64,000 nucleotides of DNA from CBDCGS01 sp965216915 (lineage in GTDB: Bacteria > Pseudomonadota > Alphaproteobacteria > UBA828). Position 1 is the first letter of the stretch; each line of letters starts with the position of its first letter. Location of the stretch: NCBI GenBank assembly GCA_965216915.1, contig CBDCGS010000011.1, forward strand, positions 1,364,001 through 1,428,000. Reading direction: 5' to 3'. Shown here one piece after another: positions 26,682 through 34,929 of this stretch. Under the pieces are notes generated by a model. The model saw nothing but the letters and a program-made list of their open reading frames with translations, made no database searches and had not been told where the DNA came from. The position numbers and the translations under genes are program-made.

Positions 26682-26962
26682 GATCGCGCCATCGGGGGGG
26701 GGGCCGCGTTCCGTCGCTGGGTCTTTTCGGACGTTGGTGGCCGCTCTGGATATCCCTACAAAACATATGGCTTGCGATACGAATGGAGCTGGTGGACTGT
26801 TATACGCGAACCGGATCAGCGTCCGCGATCGATCAACGGTCCGACAACAGGCCGCGAGCGTGGTCGAGGACGGGATCTGCGTGCCAGGCGGGCGCGTGCC
26901 CACGGCAGAGGGGCTAGATTGAACGGGTTTTGACCCGAGAACGTCAGGGAGACTTTGAAGAC

Positions 26963-28210
26963 ATGATGAATCTTACGCGTAGAAACGTTCTGAAGGGCAC
27001 GGCCGGCGCCGCGGCGACGCTCGTCGCCTCGGGTCTTGCGGCATCGCCGAAGGTTTTCGCCGACGACGACGAGATCGTGATCGCCAGCATCTTCGATCAA
27101 TCCGGCGGCCTCGACATCTATGGCACGCCGATGACGCAGACCTGCGAGCTCGCGGTCGAAGAGATCAACGCGGCCGGCGGCCTGCTGGGCAAGAAGGTCC
27201 GGCTGATCAAATACGATCCCCAATCGAACATCGATCTCTACGCCCAATACGCCCAGGAGGCGGCGCTCAAGGAGCGGGTCGATCTGGTTCACGGCGGGAT
27301 TACCAGCGCATCGCGCGAAGCGATCCGCCCGATCCTCCGGCGCTACCAGACGCTACTCTGGTACAGCGTCATCTACGAGGGCGGCGTTTGCGACATCAAC
27401 AATTTCGTCAGCGGCGTCACCGCGGTGCAGTGGGTGAAGCCGATGGCCGATTACGGCTTCAAGACCCACGGCAAGCGCTGCTACTACATCGGCGCCGACT
27501 ACAACGCGCCGCAGATCATCGGCAAGTGGACCGAGTTCTTCTCGCGCGACCACAGCGCCGAGGTGGTCCAGAAAGACTTCTTCCCGCTCGATGTCGGCGA
27601 GTTCGGACCGGCGATCGCGAAGATCCAGGAGGCCAAGCCCGACTGGCTCTCGACCTGTCTCGTCGGCGCGGCACACACCGGCTTCTATCGCCAGTGGTAC
27701 GCGGCCGGCATGCTCAACGAGATTCCAATCGTCTCGGTCACATTCGGCGTCGGTAACGAGCACATTCAGCTCAGCCCCGAGGAGGGCAACGGCATCGTCA
27801 GCGCGCAGCCCTACTTCCAAGAGCTGCAGTTGCCGGCGAATGTCGATTTCGTGAAGCGCTATCAAGAGCGTTTCGGCGACGATGCGCAGTACCTCAACTC
27901 GGTCGGCATCGGCGGATACATCGGCACCATCCTCTGGTCGCTTGGTGTCAAGAAGGCGGGCAGCCACGAGCGCGAGGCCGTCATGGCGGCGCTGCGCAGC
28001 GGCGAGGTCGAGTGGGACGGCCCGGCCGGCCACATGGTTGTCGATCCGGTCACCAACCATGTCGTCCAAGACATGCACATGGCCGAGTGTCAGAATCAGA
28101 GCTGGAACATCTTCGAGAGCTTCTCGCAGCTCTACCCGAGCGATGTGATCGATCGCTGCGATCTGACCAAGACGCCCGACATGGACGCGCATCTGGAGCC
28201 GATTCTCTAG
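26963..28210 (+). CDS. ABC transporter substrate-binding protein, urea/short-amide (UrtA/FmdD) type
   Basis: A periplasmic solute-binding protein of about 415 residues in the Peripla_BP type I (amino-acid/amide) group. The N-terminus carries a twin-arginine motif, TRRNVLK, followed by a hydrophobic stretch, so export by Tat is predicted. The domain starts at IVIASIFDQSGGLDIYGTPM, and EINAAGGLLGKKVRLIKYD is typical of UrtA, FmdD and AmiC relatives. The frame is open from 26930, but ATG 26963 (or 26966) places the Tat motif near the terminus. The 281-base gap upstream has no gene; it holds a run of ten G (26694-26703) and AT-richer sequence that may contain the promoter. First gene of the importer operon. 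Confidence 0.9.
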   Translation: MMNLTRRNVLKGTAGAAATLVASGLAASPKVFADDDEIVIASIFDQSGGLDIYGTPMTQTCELAVEEINAAGGLLGKKVRLIKYDPQSNIDLYAQYAQEAALKERVDLVHGGITSASREAIRPILRRYQTLLWYSVIYEGGVCDINNFVSGVTAVQWVKPMADYGFKTHGKRCYYIGADYNAPQIIGKWTEFFSRDHSAEVVQKDFFPLDVGEFGPAIAKIQEAKPDWLSTCLVGAAHTGFYRQWYAAGMLNEIPIVSVTFGVGNEHIQLSPEEGNGIVSAQPYFQELQLPANVDFVKRYQERFGDDAQYLNSVGIGGYIGTILWSLGVKKAGSHEREAVMAALRSGEVEWDGPAGHMVVDPVTNHVVQDMHMAECQNQSWNIFESFSQLYPSDVIDRCDLTKTPDMDAHLEPIL

Positions 28211-28266
28211 ACGTTCCGGTCTCGTCCTAACGCGGCTCTGACCAAGCGCTTCGGAGAGGGCGCGCC

Positions 28267-29136
28267 GTGGATACAGCTGCACTTCTAATCATCGAAGTGC
28301 TGAACGGAATCGCCAGCCTCGCGCTCATGTGCGCCGGGCTGGCGATCATCTTCGGCATGATGCGCGTCATCAACTTCGCCCATGGCGAGTTCATGATGTT
28401 GGGCGCGTACACCACCGTGCTGTGTACCAAGGAGCTCGGGATCAATATCTGGGTCTCGATGCTGATCATCTCTCCGATCATCGTGGGCATCATCGGCATC
28501 GTCGCCGAGCGCCTTTTCATTCGTTTCTTTTACGGCCGTTTGATCGACACGCTCATTGCGACATGGGGGCTTAGCCTCCTGCTCATCGGTATCGTCACGG
28601 CGATCTTCGGAAACTTCGTCGAAGGCGTCTCCGCACCCCTCGGGAGCGTCGAGGTCGGCGTGTACAACGTGGCGCAATACCGCATGGTGCTGCTTGGCAT
28701 CGTCGTCTTGCTGTTCGTCGGGATCTTCCTGATTTTCAAGCGGACCAAGCTCGGGCTCATCGCGCGCGGCACGATGCAGAACCCCGATCAAGCGGCCGTG
28801 CTCGGGATCAGCCCGCCGCGCGTTTACATGGTGACGTTTGGCATCGGGGCCGCGTTGACCGGCCTCGCGGGCGGCCTGCTGGCACCGATTTCGCAGGTCA
28901 GTCCGACTGCGGGCGCTATTTATGTGGCGCAGACCTTCATCACGGTGATCACCGGCGGCGTGTCGGCCGTGACCGGGACCATCGTCGCGTCCGGCGTGTT
29001 CGGCACTGTGCGCCAGTTGCTTAGCTATGAGTTCACGCCGGTGATCGGCGGGGTTGGGCTGCTGATCGTCGCGGTGATCATGCTACGGCTCCTGCCCCAG
29101 GGCATCACCGGGAAGATCTTCAGGCGCTCGCTATGA
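28267..29136 (+). CDS. Branched-chain/urea-type ABC transporter permease (LivH/UrtB-like)
   Basis: A 289-residue inner-membrane permease with about eight hydrophobic segments. Family signatures are MMRVINFAHGEFMMLGAY near residues 31-48, and ALTGLAGGLLAP with TGGVSAVTGTIVAS in the second half. The start is GTG at 28267 with GGAGAGG upstream. It pairs with the LivM-type permease, overlapping it by four bases (ATGA), to form the membrane channel of the importer. Confidence 0.9.
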   Translation: MDTAALLIIEVLNGIASLALMCAGLAIIFGMMRVINFAHGEFMMLGAYTTVLCTKELGINIWVSMLIISPIIVGIIGIVAERLFIRFFYGRLIDTLIATWGLSLLLIGIVTAIFGNFVEGVSAPLGSVEVGVYNVAQYRMVLLGIVVLLFVGIFLIFKRTKLGLIARGTMQNPDQAAVLGISPPRVYMVTFGIGAALTGLAGGLLAPISQVSPTAGAIYVAQTFITVITGGVSAVTGTIVASGVFGTVRQLLSYEFTPVIGGVGLLIVAVIMLRLLPQGITGKIFRRSL

Positions 29137-30188
29137 CGCTTCCCAGGATCAATCTGCGGAGCTGGGACACGCGTGGGACGATTTTGGTCGGCGTGATCAT
29201 GTTCGTGCTGCTTTTCGGCGGCCCGCATTTCTTCGACCTCTTCACCCTTCTCAAGGTCACGCTTTTCATCTCGATGGCGATTCTTGCGCTCTCGATGGGG
29301 TTCATCTGGGGCTATGGAGGGATTTTGTGTTTCGGCCAGTCCGCCTTCTTTGGGCTGGGCGCCTACACCTACGCCATCGCGGTCGGCAATATCGGCGAGA
29401 GCACGGGGCCTTTTTTCATAGCGATCCTGGTGCCCGCCGCGTTCGCGGCGCTGCTCGGCTATTTCATGTTCTATGGCCGCCTCAGCGACGTTTATCTCGC
29501 CGTGGTGACGCTCGCAGTCACGCTGATTCTCTACAATTTCATGCGCTCGACCGCGGGCGAGGAATATGCGATCGGCTCGCAGCGGCTCATGGGCTTCAAC
29601 GGGATCTCGGCGATCGCCCCGATCAATTGGCCGGGAAATTCGAAGGCCTTCCTGTTCCCAGAGGAAATCTTCTATCTGGCGATGGGATGCCTGGTTGTTT
29701 GCTACTTTGGGCTGAAATTCCTCCTTAAATCACACTTTGGCCGTGTAGCAGTCGCGATTCGCGAAAACGAGCTTCGCGCCGAACTGCTCGGCTACGACGT
29801 GCGGCTCCACAAGCTTCTAACCTTCACGATCGGTGGCGCCATTGCGGGTCTGGCAGGCTGTCTCTCGATCTTCTTCAAGAGCTTCGTAAACCCCGACGTA
29901 TTCGCGCTCACCTTCGCTGCGGAGATCATCATGTGGGCGCTGATCGGCGGTCTCGGCACCCTGATCGGTCCGGTTCTCGGCTGCATTGGGCTGCTCGCGC
30001 TCAAGTTCGAGATAGGACAGTTCCAGTTCCTGAACCCCTACCTGATCTTCGGCGGCATCATCATGCTGTTCGTGCTCGCGGTGCCCGCCGGCATCTTGCC
30101 GACGGGGCGCATTCTCGCGGAGCGTTTCCTTCCGGGTTTGACAGGAAGCGACCGCGACGCCCGATCGAGACCGGAGAGCGCGCAATGA
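29133..30188 (+). CDS. Branched-chain/urea-type ABC transporter permease (LivM/UrtC-like)
   Basis: A 351-residue permease with about nine to ten hydrophobic segments. The FIWGYGGILCFGQSAFFGLG signature near residues 59-78 and the cytoplasmic coupling loop RVAVAIRENELRAELLGYDV are typical of LivM/UrtC. It overlaps its neighbours on both sides by ATGA junctions, so translation of the operon is probably coupled. The C-terminal tail after the last helix is polar. Confidence 0.9.
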   Translation: MTLPRINLRSWDTRGTILVGVIMFVLLFGGPHFFDLFTLLKVTLFISMAILALSMGFIWGYGGILCFGQSAFFGLGAYTYAIAVGNIGESTGPFFIAILVPAAFAALLGYFMFYGRLSDVYLAVVTLAVTLILYNFMRSTAGEEYAIGSQRLMGFNGISAIAPINWPGNSKAFLFPEEIFYLAMGCLVVCYFGLKFLLKSHFGRVAVAIRENELRAELLGYDVRLHKLLTFTIGGAIAGLAGCLSIFFKSFVNPDVFALTFAAEIIMWALIGGLGTLIGPVLGCIGLLALKFEIGQFQFLNPYLIFGGIIMLFVLAVPAGILPTGRILAERFLPGLTGSDRDARSRPESAQ

Positions 30189-30916
30189 CCGACGCCGCTG
30201 CCCCCATTCTGGAGACGCGGGGTCTGACCATGCGCTTCGGCGGCGTGGTCGCGGTCGACAATGTCGACTTCTCGATGGCCGAAGGCGAGCTGCGCTGTCT
30301 GATCGGGCCGAACGGCGCGGGCAAGAGCACCTTCTTCAAATGCCTGACCCATCAGTACAAGGCGACCGACGGCAAGGTCTTTTTCCGCGGCGACGACATC
30401 ACGGGCTCGCACACCTTCCAAATCGCGCGGCGCGGCATCGGCATCAAGACGCAAGTGCCGAGCGTGTTCGACGGTCTCAGCGTGCACGAGAACATCTGGG
30501 TCTCGGCGAGCCGCCACCACGGCCGGCGCGAGGCCAATCGGATCGTCGACCAGATCCTCGAGCGCATCGGCCTCGGCGGTATCGCGCGGCGCCAGGTCGG
30601 CCAGCTCGCCCATGGTGAGCGCCAGCGCGTCGAGCTCGGCACCGTGCTCACGGGCGATCCCGAGCTGATCTTGCTCGACGAGCCGACGGCTGGCATGACC
30701 CACGAGGAGGTGCAGCAAACCACCGCGCTGATCCGCGAGATCAACCAGACCACACCGATGATCGTCGTGGAGCACGACATGCAGTTCATCAAGGCGATCG
30801 CCAAGAAGGTGACCGTTTTCCACCAGGGTGCGATCCTGGTCGAGGACACGATGGAGAACCTGGAGAACAATCAGCAGGTGCGCGACATCTACCTCGGCAA
30901 GCAGCACGCGGCGTGA
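30185..30916 (+). CDS. ABC transporter ATP-binding protein (LivG/UrtD-like)
   Basis: A 243-residue cytosolic ATPase. Walker A is GPNGAGKS at about residues 42-49, Walker B is ELILLDEPTAGM, and the H-loop is VVEHDMQF. The ABC signature reads LAHGERQ in place of LSGGQ, the variant seen in UrtD and FmdE-type ATPases rather than classical LivG, supporting a urea or short-amide importer. The start at 30185 overlaps the permease stop (ATGA); the longer open frame upstream runs through the permease gene and is not used. Confidence 0.9.
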   Translation: MTDAAAPILETRGLTMRFGGVVAVDNVDFSMAEGELRCLIGPNGAGKSTFFKCLTHQYKATDGKVFFRGDDITGSHTFQIARRGIGIKTQVPSVFDGLSVHENIWVSASRHHGRREANRIVDQILERIGLGGIARRQVGQLAHGERQRVELGTVLTGDPELILLDEPTAGMTHEEVQQTTALIREINQTTPMIVVEHDMQFIKAIAKKVTVFHQGAILVEDTMENLENNQQVRDIYLGKQHAA

Positions 30917-31623
30917 CGATGCTCGAGGTCGAGGGCCTTCGCGCGAGCTACGGCAGGATCCCGATCCTCCACGGCATCGATCTCTCGGTGAAGGAGGGTG
31001 AGTTCGTCGGCATCCTGGGCCACAACGGCATGGGCAAGACGACGCTGCTCAAGACGCTGATCGGCTTGGTCAAGGCGACCGAAGGGGTTATCAGCTTCGA
31101 CGGCAAGATCATCACGCGCGATGCAACGCACAAGCGCAGCCGCCTCGGCATCGGCTATGTGCCGCAGGGCCGTGAGATTTTCCCGAACGTCTCGGTGCTC
31201 GACAATTTGCGTCTCGGCTTTGCGATGCAGAAGGTCGACGAGGACGCGGTGATCCGCGGCATCATCGAGGACTTCCCGCGTCTCGAGCCGCTGCTCGACC
31301 GCGCCGGCCGGGTGCTCTCGGGCGGCGAGCAGCAGATCCTCGCATTGGCACGCTGTCTCTGCGGCGACCCGCGGCTGATCCTTCTCGACGAACCGACGGA
31401 GGGGATCCAGCCCTCGATCGTCGAGGAGATCATCGACATCCTTAAAAATCTCCAACAACGCCGCAACCTCACCGTGGTGCTGGTCGAGCAGAACCTAGAC
31501 TTCATCGCGGCCCTCTCGCGGCGGGTGCTCATCATTCAACGCGGGCAATTCGTCAACGAGGTCGGCCCCGACCAGCTTTCCGACCCCGACCTCGTCGCCG
31601 AGTTCGTCGGCATGGGCGGCTAG
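30913..31623 (+). CDS. ABC transporter ATP-binding protein (LivF/UrtE-like)
   Basis: A 236-residue ATPase, the second nucleotide-binding subunit of the importer. Walker A is GHNGMGKTT, the signature is LSGGEQQ, and Walker B is LILLDEPTEGIQPSIVEEI, whose EGIQPS ending is the usual LivF/UrtE form. GTG at 30913 overlaps the previous stop; an ATG two codons in is equally possible. It completes a binding protein, two permease and two ATPase set. A decarboxylase-like gene follows 41 bases later. Confidence 0.9.
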   Translation: MTMLEVEGLRASYGRIPILHGIDLSVKEGEFVGILGHNGMGKTTLLKTLIGLVKATEGVISFDGKIITRDATHKRSRLGIGYVPQGREIFPNVSVLDNLRLGFAMQKVDEDAVIRGIIEDFPRLEPLLDRAGRVLSGGEQQILALARCLCGDPRLILLDEPTEGIQPSIVEEIIDILKNLQQRRNLTVVLVEQNLDFIAALSRRVLIIQRGQFVNEVGPDQLSDPDLVAEFVGMGG

Positions 31624-31664
31624 CTAACGGACCCACCAGACGGGCACGTCCCCGGGAGGTGCCG

Positions 31665-32927
31665 ATGCGCAACATCACCTTTCCGCAGCAATCGAGCGCC
31701 TGGGACGACGTGCGCGCGGAGATGGAGGATGCGCGCGAAGGCGATCTACCCTGGCGCGATCCGCGCAACTTCAAGGCCGCCTACTACGCCGGCGACGATC
31801 TCTACGGCGTCGCGACCGACGCCTTCAACATGCACATCGCGCAGAACGGCGTGTTCGCCGGCACCGCCTATCCGAGCCTCGCGAAATACGAGACCGAGGT
31901 GATCGGCATGCTGCTCGATCTGCTACACGCGCCGGCAGGCGCCACAGGCAGCACGAGCGCGGGCGGCACCGAAAGCGTCATCATGTGCATGAAGACCGCG
32001 CGCGGCTGGGCGCGCGAGCACAAGCCCGATGTGACCAAGCCCACCGTGATCGTGCCGCAGACCGCGCACGCCGCCTTCGCCAAGGGCGGCGAGATGCTCG
32101 GCCTCAAGGTCGTGCGGATGGCGGAAAGCGTCGACTGGCGCGCCGACGTCGCCGGCATGCGCGATGCGATCGACGACGACACGATCATGATCGTGGGCTC
32201 CGCTCCGCCCTACCCCTATGGCGAAACCGACCCGATCGAGGAGATCGCGGCGCTTGCCGACGCCCACGGGCTCTGGATGCACGTCGACGCCTGTATCGGC
32301 GGCATGATCCTTCCCTTCATGCGCATGCTCGGCGACCCCATCCCGCCGTTCGACTTCGCGGTGCCGGCCGTGCGCTCGATGTCGGTCGACCTGCACAAGT
32401 TCGGCTATGCGCACAAAGGCGTCTCCGCGGTGCTGCTGCGCAGGGCGGGCGATGAACGCCACCAGCTCACCGAATTCGAGGACTGGCCCGCCGGGGTCTA
32501 CCGCACGGCCAACATCACGGGGTCACGCTCCGGCGGCGCGCTGGCCTCGGCCTGGGCGGTGATGCGCTACCTCGGCAGGGACGGCTACAAACGCATTTTT
32601 GGCGCGCAGCGCGCCATCAAGGAGCGCTTGGTCGCGGGCATTCGCGCCATCGACGGGCTCGACATCGTCGGCACCCCGCACGCATTGCACGTGATCTTCA
32701 CCGCGACCGACGTCGACATCTTCGCCGTCGAAGACATCACGGCCGCACGCGGTTGGCTCTCGACGCGCATGCGCAAGCCCGACGCGATCATGCTGTGGCT
32801 CAACCTCGGCCACGCGGAGGCGATCGACGCCTACCTCGACGATCTCGCGGACGCCGTGCGCCTGGTGAAGGAGGGCGGCCTCGTCGCGGACGACCGCGGC
32901 ACGGTCTACATCACTCGGAGTAATTGA
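31665..32927 (+). CDS. PLP-dependent decarboxylase / lyase-like enzyme (group II, sphingosine-1-phosphate-lyase-like)
   Basis: A 420-residue fold-type I PLP enzyme. The Schiff-base Lys is residue 245 in SVDLHKFGYAHKG, preceded by the Asp-containing WMHVDACIGG that contacts the PLP ring, and TSAGGTESVIMC for phosphate binding. This combination is typical of the group II amino-acid decarboxylase and S1P-lyase branch. ATG 31665 follows GGGAGG by five bases and is preferred to GTG 31659. Being 41 bases after the importer suggests it acts on the imported compound, for instance decarboxylating or cleaving an amino acid derivative; this is inference. Confidence 0.85.
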   Translation: MRNITFPQQSSAWDDVRAEMEDAREGDLPWRDPRNFKAAYYAGDDLYGVATDAFNMHIAQNGVFAGTAYPSLAKYETEVIGMLLDLLHAPAGATGSTSAGGTESVIMCMKTARGWAREHKPDVTKPTVIVPQTAHAAFAKGGEMLGLKVVRMAESVDWRADVAGMRDAIDDDTIMIVGSAPPYPYGETDPIEEIAALADAHGLWMHVDACIGGMILPFMRMLGDPIPPFDFAVPAVRSMSVDLHKFGYAHKGVSAVLLRRAGDERHQLTEFEDWPAGVYRTANITGSRSGGALASAWAVMRYLGRDGYKRIFGAQRAIKERLVAGIRAIDGLDIVGTPHALHVIFTATDVDIFAVEDITAARGWLSTRMRKPDAIMLWLNLGHAEAIDAYLDDLADAVRLVKEGGLVADDRGTVYITRSN

Positions 32928-32984
32928 TCAGGCGCGCTCTCCGCCGGCGCATAGTTGCGCGGACCGAACGTAGAGGAGAGAGCG

Positions 32985-33075
32985 ATGAAGAAGCTTATGC
33001 CGGCTTGGACGTGTCGAAGGACGAAACGGCGATTCGCATCCGCCGGGCGAATGGCGCGATCGTCACGACCAGAAG
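32985..33075 (+). pseudogene. IS110-family transposase, frameshifted N-terminal remnant
   Basis: An ATG at 32985 with GAGGAGAG just upstream starts MKKL, but the family-like continuation YAGLDVSKDETAIRIRRANG is in another frame. One missing base in the CTT run at about 32995 explains this, since adding a T would give MKKLYAGLDVSKDET, the usual IS110 DEDD-domain start. Similarity fades after ANGAIVTTRR. The bases 33076-33220 that follow show nothing I recognise. This marks the left edge of the accessory region. Confidence 0.65.
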
Positions 33076-33220
33076 ACGCTCCGGCGAACCGCGCATATCA
33101 CCTCAGGGACGTCGATGCCTTGAACGCCGAGATGAAGCGCACGCCATGCGAACGACTTCGGAAAGAACCTTGCAGGGGTCGGGATTGGAGAAAACTCACC
33201 GAGCGCTCTTGATCAATTAA

Positions 33221-33726
33221 AGAACCTATGTCCCGACCTGGGCCGGGTTCCTTTATCTGGCCGTCGTCTTGGATGCCTTCTCGCGGCGGATCGTCGGCTG
33301 GGCGATGGGTCACAACCTCAGAGCCCAGCTCGTGCTCGACGCCCTGAACATGGCGATCGAACAGCGAAGGCCGAGCGATGTGATCCACCATTCCGATCAG
33401 GGGTCGCAGTACACGTCGGTTGCCTTCGGCCTGCGATGCAAGGAGGCCGGTGTTCGCCCTTCCATGGGATCGGTCGGCGACGCCTACGACAACGCGATGT
33501 GCGAGAGCTTCTTCGCGACCCTCGAATGCGAGCTTCTCGACCGCCGCAAGTTCCAGACCAAGGCCGAGGCGCGCATGGCCGTCTTCGAGTTCATCGAGGG
33601 CTGGTACAACCCCGGCCGCCGTCTTTCCGCTCTGGGATACCAATCGCCCATCACCTTCGAGAGGAGCGCCCACAAACGGCTAGAATCTGCTAGCCCCTAA
33701 TTGTCCGCCAAACCGGGGGAACTCCA
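33221..33726 (+). mobile_element. IS3-family element, 3' remnant (transposase OrfB C-terminal part and right end)
   Basis: The frame from 33221 to 33700 encodes the last ~159 residues of an IS3 integrase-core transposase: TWAGFLYLAVVLDAFSRRIV, then HHSDQGSQYTS with the second catalytic Asp, and NAMCESFFATLECELL with the catalytic Glu, ending in the typical GRRLSALGYQSPITFE. The N-terminal part and the first catalytic Asp region are missing, because an in-frame stop lies at 33218. The sequence at 33702-33726 (TGTCCGCCAAACC followed by a G run and CTCCA) looks like the right terminal repeat. No left end was found, so it is non-functional. Confidence 0.85.
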
Positions 33727-33847
33727 ACTCCATGCCCCGCTCGGGCCAGTGCGCTTTGCGCAGCTGGCGTTGACAATGTGCCGTTAAATGTAATCCCTTC
33801 GGGATCGGAAAGCGTCCCCAGTGCCACACGGACCGCGCGCCCTTTCG

Positions 33848-34387
33848 ATGACGTTGACGGAACAAGCAACTCAACTCGAGGATCTGCTGGAGGCGGTCGG
33901 CCGGGGGGATGCCGATTCCTTCGAGATGCTCTATGGACTCACATCGCCGCGTCTCCTGGGCTACGTCCTCGGCGTCGTCAAAAAGCGCGATTGGGCAGAG
34001 GAGGTCGTGCAAGATGTTTTTTTGCAGATCTGGCGCCGCGCCGATACGTTTCATCCCGATCGGGGCCGCGCGATCGCCTGGATGACGACGATCGCTCGCC
34101 ATGCTGCGATCGATCGCCTGCGGCGCCATCGCAGAGAGCACCCGCTCGCGGACGACGATCTGCTCGAAGACACCGAGGCCGCCACCAGGTTGCCGTTTGA
34201 AATTACGGAGACCATCAACAAATGCTTATCCGAACTCGAGGAAAATTCTCGCCGGGCGATCTTGTTGGCATATTATTACGGCTATACACATGAGGAACTT
34301 TCAGAAGCGCTCGACGCACCTCTTGGGACTCTCAAAAGTCGCGTGCGGCGCGGGCTAATTCGCTTGAAGGCTTGTTTGGAATTATGA
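33848..34387 (+). CDS. ECF-type RNA polymerase sigma factor (SigK/RskA-associated class)
   Basis: A 179-residue extracytoplasmic-function sigma factor. Region 2 shows LYGLTSPRLLGYVLGVVKKR and the AEEVVQDVFLQIWRRA stretch; region 4 shows LSELEENSRRAILLAYYYGY and the EALDAPLGTLKSRVRRG recognition helix. GTG 33821 would add nine residues; neither start has a strong ribosome-binding site. It overlaps the anti-sigma gene by four bases (ATGA), the classical arrangement for such pairs. Likely targets are its own operon and neighbouring genes for exported proteins, by analogy. Confidence 0.88.
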   Translation: MTLTEQATQLEDLLEAVGRGDADSFEMLYGLTSPRLLGYVLGVVKKRDWAEEVVQDVFLQIWRRADTFHPDRGRAIAWMTTIARHAAIDRLRRHRREHPLADDDLLEDTEAATRLPFEITETINKCLSELEENSRRAILLAYYYGYTHEELSEALDAPLGTLKSRVRRGLIRLKACLEL

Positions 34388-34929
34388 ATGAGCAAAGGAC
34401 AATTGGTGCGCTCGCCGGGGAATATGTCCTCGGGACGTTGACGGATGCAGAGCGCACGCAATTCGAAGCCCAGCTTCAAACCGATCCCGAGGCTGCCGCT
34501 GCGGTTGCGGCGTGGCAAGAGCACTTGGCGCCGCTCGACCCACCGACAGAACCTGTCGAGCCTGCGCCTGAGACCTGGTCGGCCATCAAATCACGCATCG
34601 CGGCGGAGGCCGTCACGCGTGACTTTTTCACTATCCGCGACGGCGCAGGCGACTGGGAGGACATGGCCCCTGGGATCGCCATGAAAATCCTGAACCATGA
34701 TGAGGAAACGGGCGAGCGAGCCTTTCTCGTTCGCTTCGATGCAGGCGCCTCCGACACACCGCATTTTCACCACTCCGACGAAGAGATTCTCATGTTGAGC
34801 GGTGACATCGCGATCGGCGATCTTGTGCTCAAACCCGGCGACTACCATTTCGCGCCAAAGGGGACCTGGCACGGCAACGCGCACTCGGTGGAAGGCGGAT
34901 TATTTTTCGTCCGTGACCGGGTGGTCTGA
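34384..34929 (+). CDS. Soluble anti-sigma factor with C-terminal cupin sensor domain
   Basis: A 181-residue protein. Residues 1-~70 match the N-terminal region of RskA-type anti-sigma factors (LAGEYVLGTLTDAERTQFEA, then ETWSAIKSRI), which binds and holds the sigma factor. Residues ~85-178 form a cupin with the metal-site pattern PHFHHSDEEILMLSG and a later His in GTWHGN, as in the ChrR cupin. There is no transmembrane segment, unlike classical RskA, and no zinc anti-sigma Cys pair in the N-terminal part, unlike ChrR. It is therefore probably a cytoplasmic sensor whose cupin binds a metal or small ligand. Its 3' end overlaps the convergent DUF4198 gene by 30 bases. Confidence 0.83.
   Translation: MNEQRTIGALAGEYVLGTLTDAERTQFEAQLQTDPEAAAAVAAWQEHLAPLDPPTEPVEPAPETWSAIKSRIAAEAVTRDFFTIRDGAGDWEDMAPGIAMKILNHDEETGERAFLVRFDAGASDTPHFHHSDEEILMLSGDIAIGDLVLKPGDYHFAPKGTWHGNAHSVEGGLFFVRDRVV

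Noticed and set aside
26694..26703. Run of ten G as a phase-variation tract
   Set aside because: It lies between genes, 13 bases after a stop codon and about 260 bases from the next start, so slippage would not change a reading frame; any promoter effect is speculative.
26772..26803. Promoter-like TTGCGA and TGTTAT before the ABC importer
   Set aside because: Spacing is about 20 bases and both boxes are weak, so it is not listed as a feature.
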